A stretch of DNA of 64,000 nucleotides from CAZECE01 sp964510525 (lineage in GTDB: Bacteria; Pseudomonadota; Gammaproteobacteria; Pseudomonadales; JANQJO01). The notes under the pieces were generated by a model that had not been told where the DNA came from, did not search any database, and saw only the letters and a program-made list of their open reading frames with translations. The translations under genes and the position numbers were made by a program. Positions 52,806 to 62,000 of this stretch are shown here, one piece after another. Location of the stretch: positions 56,121-120,120 of the forward strand of contig CAZECE010000071.1 in the NCBI GenBank assembly GCA_964510525.1, given 5' to 3'. Position 1 is the first letter of the stretch, and the number at the start of each line of letters is the position of its first letter.

Positions 52806-53381
52806 TTAACGAGGTAGCATTGAATTCATATCTAGCTCGAGTAAATTACCACAAGTTTTTGAGCGATTAATCGAACCAAGAGGCTGACGAGGCGATTCTT
52901 TAGCCAAATTTTCTGGGGATTTAAGTACAGTCCGAAAACCGCTTTTGTCAATCACATTCACGACAACCGCAACAATCAACCCAAATTGACGTTGAATATG
53001 AGGGTGTTTCATTAACTCAGTCTGTTTGAAAGAAGAAAGAAGCGCCCTTTGAACTTCTTTTATTAAAGCCGCCCTTTCAGAGCGATTGCCATGCTTTACT
53101 ATAAACGTTCTATTAGCGTATAAGTTTGCAAGTTCACTTAAGTTAGCGTTTAAACGCAATTCACGGTTTTTAAGTCTATTAATGTAATTTTGCTTCATAG
53201 GCCGAGAAAGGTCTGAAATACGCTCCCTATCATTCAGCAACTTCAATCCAGTTAAGCTTACTCTAATGATTTCAGCGTCAGGCAATGTAAATTGGGTATA
53301 TTGGATTCGCTGAGAGTTTTCCCCCACGTTTCTAAAGTTTTCAATCATGTTAGATGCCCGCCTACTCTTAAATTCCGACAT
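52806..53381 (-). CDS. orphan hypothetical protein
   Basis: A 191-residue basic protein with no recognised family. No signal peptide and no membrane segment. It is rich in Arg, Asn and Leu with probable helices in the middle (YINRLKNRELRLNANLSELANLY). No ribosome site precedes the ATG at 53381; an ATG at 53348 is possible. It converges with ybiT and starts a row of minus-strand accessory genes. Role unknown. Confidence 0.65.
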   Translation of the reverse strand: MSEFKSRRASNMIENFRNVGENSQRIQYTQFTLPDAEIIRVSLTGLKLLNDRERISDLSRPMKQNYINRLKNRELRLNANLSELANLYANRTFIVKHGNRSERAALIKEVQRALLSSFKQTELMKHPHIQRQFGLIVAVVVNVIDKSGFRTVLKSPENLAKESPRQPLGSINRSKTCGNLLELDMNSMLPR

Positions 53382-53445
53382 TAAAAACGAGCAAATATAA
53401 CACAGACCGACGACAAAACAATCACTTGTTTAAAGTGATGGGCAT

Positions 53446-53802
53446 TTACAGTATTTCTAGTGATTTTAATTGGCAGGTTGCCCAATAACGATAAACGATA
53501 GACGAATTTCCAGGAGCCCCCTGACCTTTCCCATCTTCAATCACCGCCAAAACTCGCTTGTTCGTCGTTTTTGCCGTTAACGCGGAAGAATACATCAATC
53601 TTCCTCCATGTGTTTCTGTATCAATCCAGATAACTGAATGGTCACAAGAGCAGCCAGTTAACGGGACATCCATAGAAAACCCAGCCACACCTGAAGATGA
53701 AATCAAACCGTTAATATTTCCTTGCGGAGTACACACGGCTGAATACGAATGTGCTGAATAAAGAGAAATTAAAAATACAATGACTGTTGTGATCTTTTTC
53801 AT
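53446..53802 (-). CDS. small exported hypothetical protein
   Basis: A 118-residue protein with a clear signal peptide (MKKITTVIVFLISLYSAHSYSA) and AGGAG before the ATG. The mature part has four Cys (VCTPQG, GCSCDH, ATCQL), so disulfides in the periplasm or outside are likely. No family recognised. It is small, A+T-rich and lies between other exported accessory proteins. Confidence 0.72.
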   Translation of the reverse strand: MKKITTVIVFLISLYSAHSYSAVCTPQGNINGLISSSGVAGFSMDVPLTGCSCDHSVIWIDTETHGGRLMYSSALTAKTTNKRVLAVIEDGKGQGAPGNSSIVYRYWATCQLKSLEIL

Positions 53803-53818
53803 TAAATGCTCCTATACA

Positions 53819-53854
53819 TACAAAACTATTATCACCTACAAAACTATTATCGCA
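53819..53854. repeat. 18-bp tandem duplication across a stop codon
   Basis: Units tacaaaactattatcacc and tacaaaactattatcgca. The second copy contains the stop codon of the lipoprotein gene at 53847. Confidence 0.85.
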
Positions 53855-54581
53855 TTTGCGATGGCCCGCCTGAGGCTCTTTTCTTTTGTCGATCAGATTC
53901 TTTGGTCAACATTTCGTTAATCAACTCATTCACTCTTTCTTCCAGTGCCACCAAAACAGACTGCGTTGCTTTTTCTAAAAAAGCTGGATCACTCGAATAT
54001 TCGATCATCGAATATGATTCATTAGCGACAGCTGAAAAATGTCTATCTAAGAAAGTTGGTCCGTTCTCTTCATAAAACTTTAAAACACCTAAAAGATAAA
54101 GGCTTAACTTTACATCAGTTCCTTCATAGTCAACTTTCCTTAGGCCGTATTGCTCAAGAGAGAATTCAAAATGATATAGAGAGTCATGTTTTACTTCTTT
54201 CAATGCAAAAAATGGATGTTCCTTAATAATCTGAGCTAACTCTACGTTTACTTTAGATTGCAAATCATCAGAAATATTTTCTTTTACAGAATCAAAATAC
54301 TGACCATAATTTTCAACAAATTTTTTTTGTTGAGATTCAATCATTGCATTATCTATAGTCGCCCCTATTATTGCGGGAATAGCACCACCAAAACCTGCTG
54401 CTCCTATTTTAGTAGTGGCGTCTGGCGATATCCAGCCAATCGGTTCAACATATTCAGCATCCAATACAGACGGTTTATTAATTTCAAAAGAATGTATATT
54501 AGCTTGTCTTTTTTTACTCAAGACATAATTTGAGCAACCCGACAACATTACAACAAGAATTAATACGAACCACTTATTCAC
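53847..54581 (-). CDS. hypothetical lipoprotein
   Basis: A 244-residue protein with a lipoprotein signal (MNKWFVLILVVMLSGC; lipobox LSGC) and Ser at +2, so outer-membrane sorting is expected. A Gly/Ala-rich segment (IGAAGFGGAIPAIIGATIDNAM) could be membrane-active or a glycine-zipper turn; the rest is mixed and ends with a Glu/Lys helix. I do not recognise the family. The GTG start has GGAG 8 bases upstream. Confidence 0.75.
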   Translation of the reverse strand: MNKWFVLILVVMLSGCSNYVLSKKRQANIHSFEINKPSVLDAEYVEPIGWISPDATTKIGAAGFGGAIPAIIGATIDNAMIESQQKKFVENYGQYFDSVKENISDDLQSKVNVELAQIIKEHPFFALKEVKHDSLYHFEFSLEQYGLRKVDYEGTDVKLSLYLLGVLKFYEENGPTFLDRHFSAVANESYSMIEYSSDPAFLEKATQSVLVALEERVNELINEMLTKESDRQKKRASGGPSQMR

Positions 54582-54630
54582 TCAACAAACTCCAACTAAA
54601 ATAATAAAAAATCGTTTCGTAAATTATCCA

Positions 54631-55323
54631 CTAGTTCCAACCCACAATACTAATGAATACCCCAAAATAACTTCCATCAACATTTTCAGTGCTGGTAGCA
54701 CTGACTCCATTAATACTTTCCAGCTCATAGTCAATCGCCAAGTATTTAAAGCCAAGAATAAATTGATCGAACTCATATCCATAATTAACAGAAATGCCAA
54801 GCGCATCTTCGAATTTAACCATGGGCCCCTGGCCATCCACCAAATCCAATTCCGGACCAATGTGGTAACTCGCTCCTACCCCAACTCGATGCTGATCTAT
54901 TTTTTTTATCAAATTGAAATCAATGGGCAATCGATAAAACCCTACCGAACCGTTATCCGCCGTCACCATATCAAAATGGTACCCAACCAACGTCTCCAAA
55001 CTTAAATCACGATCCAAAAAAAACTCAAACCCAGCACCAACATACAGCAAGCTACCCGCATAAATAGTTTCAGTATCCGAGGAACCAAAGGTAGAAATAG
55101 TATCCACCTTACCAAGCTCATCACCCTGCCCAGTGATACCACCCGTTAACATAAAACGGTGGTTTTTAATCGACTTAGCATGATCTTCTTTCACAGTAGC
55201 CTGAACCACATGCTCATTCGAATCAGAGTCTAATTCATGACTCTCATGAGCAAAAGTTGGCGCTGCAACTGATAAGTTAAAAACAATCGTTGTAAACAAA
55301 TAGGGTAAAAAATTATTATGCAT
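54631..55323 (-). CDS. outer-membrane beta-barrel protein
   Basis: A 230-residue protein with a signal peptide ending near PTFAHES, a His/Asp/Glu-rich N-terminal stretch, then alternating strands (SLLYVGAGFEFFL, LSLETLVGYHF, HRVGVGASYHIG, ALGISVNYGYEF, FILGFKYLAIDYEL) ending in a hydrophobic residue pattern with a final aromatic Trp. This fits an eight-stranded barrel of the OmpW/OmpA-like class. GGAG precedes the ATG. Ligand unknown. Confidence 0.78.
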   Translation of the reverse strand: MHNNFLPYLFTTIVFNLSVAAPTFAHESHELDSDSNEHVVQATVKEDHAKSIKNHRFMLTGGITGQGDELGKVDTISTFGSSDTETIYAGSLLYVGAGFEFFLDRDLSLETLVGYHFDMVTADNGSVGFYRLPIDFNLIKKIDQHRVGVGASYHIGPELDLVDGQGPMVKFEDALGISVNYGYEFDQFILGFKYLAIDYELESINGVSATSTENVDGSYFGVFISIVGWN

Positions 55324-55513
55324 TTTTTATTTTCTCCTTTAAATAATTAAAAAAAACTCAATCATTTCAACAGCACGAAGAATATAGACACTTATTTTAC
55401 TCAGCAAACGATGTTTCTCCGGATTGCAATTAATGTAGTAAACATGCATCTCAAAATCTCGGTCATTTCGTATGGCATGCTTCGTCTTATCGATTTATTC
55501 TGTGATTAACCAT

Positions 55514-55557
55514 CGTAGTAGTAAACCTTGATTTCGTTACACTTAATCAAGGCTACG
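55514..55557 (-). terminator. hairpin downstream of the putative immunity gene
   Basis: Inner stem CCTTGATT/AATCAAGG (55526-55533 with 55545-55552), extended by CGTAG/CTACG, starts 6 bases after the stop of the immunity gene. The following U tract is poor, so it may be a terminator or a stable 3' end. Confidence 0.5.
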
Positions 55558-55562
55558 CCTGC

Positions 55563-56036
55563 TTATTCAACTTTTATATATTCTTGATCATCAATCAAAA
55601 CCCGTTTTCCTACAGACTCTTCTCGATCCTTCCACCATGGACCCGAAGACCTAATGGTATGAACACCTGGTTTAAAGTGACCAAGATCCACTTTCATAGA
55701 TGGAAGATCAGCAATATTCTTACGAACATAGTCCAATAATTTTTCGGTATTTTCTATTCTACGATCACAACCATTTTTATACTGATAATAAATAAACTGT
55801 CGATCACTGCCTTGAATAGCTGAACTAGCAGGAATTTTATTAAACCCCATATCGGGTGCTTTCCTTATCGCATCAGTAACCCGTCTAATTGAAGACTCTT
55901 TATCATCAGATACCATACCACTCCAATCAATATTTATTCTTACAATACACTCCTCTCGTGTGTACTTAACATCTTCAGCACAAGCGATTAAGCTAAATAA
56001 CCATAATGAGATAATAAGCCAAGCTACCTTAATCAT
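55563..56036 (-). CDS. putative periplasmic immunity lipoprotein
   Basis: A 157-residue protein whose ATG overlaps the stop of the giant RHS gene (ATGA), with its own GGAG site inside that gene, so the two are translated together. The signal ends SLIAC|AED, a lipobox-like site. The mature part is small, charged and has Cys in EECIVRI and NGCDRR. No family recognised. The place directly after a polymorphic toxin is where immunity genes lie, and its export suggests that the toxin acts in the periplasm or at the membrane; both are inference. Confidence 0.72.
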   Translation of the reverse strand: MIKVAWLIISLWLFSLIACAEDVKYTREECIVRINIDWSGMVSDDKESSIRRVTDAIRKAPDMGFNKIPASSAIQGSDRQFIYYQYKNGCDRRIENTEKLLDYVRKNIADLPSMKVDLGHFKPGVHTIRSSGPWWKDREESVGKRVLIDDQEYIKVE

Positions 56037-59000
56037 TTAGTTCTCCAATCATAAATTTCAACCATTGGAGAACCACAATTATCACAACTTTTTGGCAAAG
56101 CATTAAGTCTCAACGTCCAATCAAACTTCGTACCAGGAGGACCATACAACTCAATTACTCTATTGGTAGATAACGCATTAGTTAGCCCAGAAGATAATAC
56201 GCCATCATAAGTAGGGTAAACACCGGATTGAGGTTTTCCATCCGATCCTACCTCCGTAAACGTCAATTCATATGCTGAATGAGTAACATGTAAAGATGCA
56301 CGAGAGTCAGCACCTTCAATTTTTACTTTGTGCCCTAATCTAAAAGTATCTTCACTGCCCTCTCCAACAACTTCACCAGCCCTAACCCACTCACCATCTT
56401 TCTGAAGCTGCTGTCCAGAGCGCGCTCTACTTTCTTTTCTAATCTGGCCCGAAGTTTTACCACCACCCTCAGCATTATTAGCATGCTGAATAGCAGCCAT
56501 TGTAAATGCAAAGTAAGGATTTCCGCCTTGCTCTCTTGCAATTGCAGCAGCAACTATCCCGGCAGCCATCGTTCTAAAAGTAGGTGTAGAAAAGTTCGAA
56601 ATTGTTAATGCTTTTCCTACACCAACACCTGCAATACCCCAAACGACTGCATCTTTTGCATCACCTCCATTTAGTGCTGCAGCTGCGCCATCAGCTATTC
56701 CATGCGCAATCAAATTTGGCGCGATATTTTCGAAAAACTTTTCTCGGCTAACATCTTTTAAAGGATGAGCTTCTCCAATTTTTCCAGACAACTCATGCAT
56801 CGCATAAGTTGTTGCGCCAGCTACAACACCCGCCCTTAGCGCGCTAATCGTAGAAGCCCCATTATCTCGCGCTGACCGATAAGTATACGTTGTCGCCGCT
56901 GCTACACTTCCCATTTTCCAACCACAAGCAGGACATCCACCGAAAGAGCCAACCATAAACGCCCCCATTGTCAAAAAATCACTTCTAATGGATTGCCAGT
57001 TATCTTTTGACTTATCAAACATCCCAGGAGTCCATACATACCCACTCGGATCCGTAAAAAACAACGGATTATTCATCACATACGAATACCGGTTGTAACT
57101 CTCAGACATCTTAGGTGCTTGTATTATAGGGTCCGGACTTAAGAATCGCGCTACTATTGGATCATACACCCTTCCATTCATGTGAATCAGGCTAATCGCA
57201 TCCAGCATCTCATGGCCGGTGAAGCCTCTGGTGGTGTTTTCCGGATACCAGAAATCACTTACCAGCGTCGAGGGTTTCCAGTCGCCTAGGCGACGCTTGC
57301 CCCAGGCATCGAAACTCATCCGCTCTGCGACTGTGCCGCCTTCGTCAATGACTGTTGTAATGGAGCCAATGTGGTCTTTGAGAAAATAGCGTGTGACATC
57401 GCTTTTGCCTGATTGCTTGGTTACCACACCATACCCACCGATGTAATATTTTCGAACCAACGAATTATTATTTTGAACGCGCTCGTAATTTGGCAGATAC
57501 ACCGTGGTTTGAGTATTGCCATCTGGCGTTTCTCGCACTTGACGGAAGCGAGATCGGTTTGGACCGTACTCGAAACTGAGCTGTGTTCCATCACTCTGAT
57601 GCATTCGACTCGGCTTATTAAAGGCCGTGTATTCGTAATTGACAATCTGACCACCGACCAGATCTTTCCGAGTCATGTTACCGTTTTGATCGTAACAATA
57701 ATTTGCAGCATACGAGCCACCATAAGTCTGCGTGACCGCATGCGGCCCGGGCGTGACACCGCACTGCGTTTGCGCGTAATTGTAACTACCGACATCGGAT
57801 TTAAACGTGATGTTACCAATACTACTGTAACTCATGTCCACAACACTGGATCCCAACGTATTATTGGTCGTAATCTTGGTTAACCGGTTTAGGTTGTCGT
57901 GAACAAAGCTTTCCGTCAGATTTTGTTTGTAATCTTTACGGGAGATCAGGTTGCCAATGCTATCGTAACTGTATTCCAATGAGTGCTGAACAACCCCCAT
58001 AACATTGGCGGAATTCAGCTTCAATCGATCAGTCAATGCATAATAGGTTTTTGTATTGGAAATATGAGAGCCAAGCGTTTCACTGGTTAACTTACCACGC
58101 GCATTGCGGCTTCCTAACGCCCAATACGATTTACCGGAATCTGCATCAAAGGTTTTAATGTGTTCCCCGGTATCTGGGTGATACTGATAACGCAAACGCA
58201 ATCCGTTGTTGGGATACTTCTCAATACGTACTCGACCCAAGGAATCAAACTCCCGACCCGAAACATAAGTGCCAGCACCTGTACCTTCCAATATGTGCGT
58301 GTTGGTACTCGACAAGCGACCGTAATGATCATACAGGTAGCGTTTTCGGTAATCTCCGGAGGATTCCTCGGATAATTTACCAATGGCTTTGTCGCCGCTC
58401 TTGTTAACGTCATCGTATGTCCAGGTACTGAGACGAACATTCGTTTCAGCCCCAAAAACTGACCAATCTTGATTATAACCACCGTGACATGTCCACAGGT
58501 GGACCCGGTTGCCATTAATCGAAGGATCTGGCGCATCTAAGCACAGGCCGTTTGAGCTTTGAATCTGACCACCCGCGGTTAGACTCCACAACTGATTTGG
58601 CTCACCATTGCAATCCCAGGTCTGCACCTTGCCACCATTGATGGAAGTGTTCCAATCAGGGCGATGAACATCTAAACACTTATTTGAAGCCCCAATTCTT
58701 ATTGAACCATCCTCTTTTAAATACCACTGCTGATTAGTGTTATCCAAACACTCCCATACTTGTACCTTAGCGCCATTATTATCAATATCAGGCCCATGCA
58801 CATCCAAACATTTATTAGAAGAAACCGCCTTGATTGGTATTAAGTCCTCTAGAAGTTCAACCGACATTTCTTCCCGCGTCAGCATGCGACCTAACTTATC
58901 GTAGGTCATCACTGTCGTCTGACCTTTGGCATCTCGTTGAGTCGTCATGCGTCCTAGCGCATCATAGCTGTACGACCAAGCCCCTTGATCAGGATCAACC

Positions 59001-62000
59001 ATGTAAACCTTTCGGCCACGGATATCGAACTTGGTTTTGATCTCATTACCCTCAGGGTCTGTGGTTTTAACCAAATTACCAAAAGCATCATATTCGTAAT
59101 TCGTACGATCACCTGCGGCATTATCAACCCAGAGTACATCCGCCCAGGCAAGTTTCCGTTCTGTTTTAGTCTGATCGTTCGCATTGGTCACGACCGTTTC
59201 AAAACCATCATATGCGTACTTCGTTACCGTGCCATCAAAATGAACGACTTGAGTTGGCCTGTGATTGAAATCATACGAGGTATTTTCCCACATAATCACA
59301 TTGTTACTGGTAAAGCGCGGGCGGCTGATTTTTACTGCTTGCCCTTGAGCGTTATATACCGTTTTTTGAGTAACGGTCTGCACAGCGCCACCAGAAACAA
59401 GCTGACTTGTTGAACGTACCTGCCGATTTAAGGCATCAAAGTAAGCCACTTTTGGCGCCTGTCCGGTGGATTGCGAACGAATGAAATAGTGCTCTCGATT
59501 ATTGGCATCACAGCTCACCCCTGAAACACTGTGGCTGCTGCACAAAAACATTTGCGTCGTGGTTGCAGTACCATCCGGTCGGCTCTCGCGAATCACCCGA
59601 CCTAATGCATCATATGACTTTTTGCTTTCTAGACCATTCGGCCCCACTATTCGGCTGGCCAACCAAGGATGATTCGCCTCTTCATAATAATAAGATTCCG
59701 TATGACCCAGCGCATTCTTTTTGGCCGTTAAACGCCCTCTCGAATCATAAGTATTTTCAACCGTTTTATGTTCTGCAACCCCTACACCAGCAACCCACTC
59801 AGAACTTAATTGGTTACCATTGTAATAGAACGTTTTAGTAAGCTTTAGGCTCGCGTTATTCGGCTCGATGGTTTGTTTTTCAACCTGGCACTTACTGTTA
59901 TAAGTCTCATTATAGGTATGGCGCGTTTCGGTTTGGGCTTGGAAAGGAGGCGTTTGATCCACCGTTTGTTTTTCCATTTTAGTGTTGCGCAACAAACGCA
60001 AGTGGGTCCGGCCATCCGCAACACAGCTCACCTCACTGGGTGAGTCATAATCCATCGTGTTTTTGGTGATGTGCGACAGATTGTTTTGCAAATCTTCTAT
60101 CGTAGTTTGTGTCAACGTGGTCATACCATAACCATTGACGGTGTTTTCCGTCGTGGTTTTAGACATAGCCGTACCATTTAAGTCATTCACCTCAGCTATT
60201 TGCTTGGAAACATAGTGATAAAACCGAGAACTGTCTTCTGAGAACACATCGGTATGCTCATAGACAATGCGACTGAGCAACTTGGATTCTTGAACCCCAC
60301 CACTGGATTTACGTCGATAATATTGCTCTACCCTACTTGGGCTGCCATAGGCTCGATCAGCGCTCGACGTACGGTAACGGGTATCCGTGTAAGTACTTTC
60401 GCCATTGCTAATAGGATCATAGCTGGACGTCCACCCAGCGGCGGATTCTTGCTCAACTTTTTGAAAGCCCAGCAGCCCTAAGCCTTGTAGGTTTGCCCGT
60501 AAGCTGGAGTACTGGTATCGGTTGACCCCCCAACTGCCTACCCCATCAGAAGTGCGTACTTCCTTAACAATATTCATAGCGGGTGTCAGGGTAACTTCTG
60601 GGTAAACCGCCTGTTCTGGCCCATAAGAAATAATCTCCCGGCCTAACCAAGGTGCATAAAAAGAGCCTGTTTGCACCGAGTTTGGGCTAACCGATGTGTA
60701 ATTCGACTTTGTCGCTAACGCATACGCAATCTGGGTTTCATTAGCATACCCATCTTTCACGTTGTTCAGTTTGATCGGCTTCGGCGATACACTTAGGTAG
60801 GTGTGGAAATTAAGCGCCGTAGTGTTATACCGGCAAATGCCGAGCCTATTGCATGAAACCGTCTGGCTTGCAGGAATCAAAATACCGACATCACTCCGAC
60901 CATCACCGTTGTAATCGCCTACTTGGAAACGACCCGCCATCTGATAATAACGTGTACCTGAATGAGGGGTCACAGGCGTATTAACCGAAATAGACGTGGT
61001 ATGAGACCCCATAAAACGCAACGCCCCATGAGCCTGGCCAAACCAAAAACGCCAACTGCCATCGAGCATGACTTGAACCAAATCCGACAAACCATCGCCA
61101 TTTAAATCCGTAGGAATATAACTAAATTTGGATCCCTCAAAACCCGTTCCTGGCTTAGCAACTGAACGAACATCAAAGGTACCATCGCCTTTGCCTATCC
61201 ATATATCCGCAATATGATTAGAAACAGGGTAGAAAATATCTTGCTTACCATCACCGTTGATGTCTAACACCGTGAGTTTGTATTGATTGTTGGATATGTT
61301 ATAGCCCGTACTCGCCGTATACGGATAAAACCCACCCTTCACATTAAAGTTTCGTCCGTTATTTTCATTTATCCAAATGTGTACGTAGTTTCCGTTGACC
61401 ACATGCATTAAGTCCGAAAGGCCATCGCCATCAAAATCGGCTACTTTGTAATGAGCCAAATTGGCTGCTACACCGTAGTTAGGTGGTTTGTTGTAGCTCT
61501 GGTGCGCAAACGTACCATTACCATTGGATAGCCAAACTCTCGGCCCAGCCGGTTGCCAATGAATCAAGTCCATACGACCATCGCCATTAAACTCACCGAG
61601 TTGATATCGAAAATAATACGGTTTACCGTCCTCTCCACCTACCGGATTGATCGGCTTTAACTCCCCAGTATTGGGTACAAAATTCTTAATTGTAAAAGTA
61701 CCATCACCATTCGACAGCCAAACCTTCATGCTGTAATCGTCGGCAATGTGAACCAGATCGGTATCACCGTCACCATCATGATCCCCTGGCAGCCACATAT
61801 AAGCGACACCACCGAAATTCGGTTGATCAAACCCTGGATAATTGGCATAAGGTAAATCAGCCCTATTAATAACCCTGGTATTAAAACCACCATGTCCATT
61901 GGCCAAAAAAACCGAGAGCTCATGTGGGCTAGTAAACGCAATAAAATCCGTAAAACCATCGGCATTAAAATCGCCCGAGCGAGTGGCTTCCTCCGCGAAT

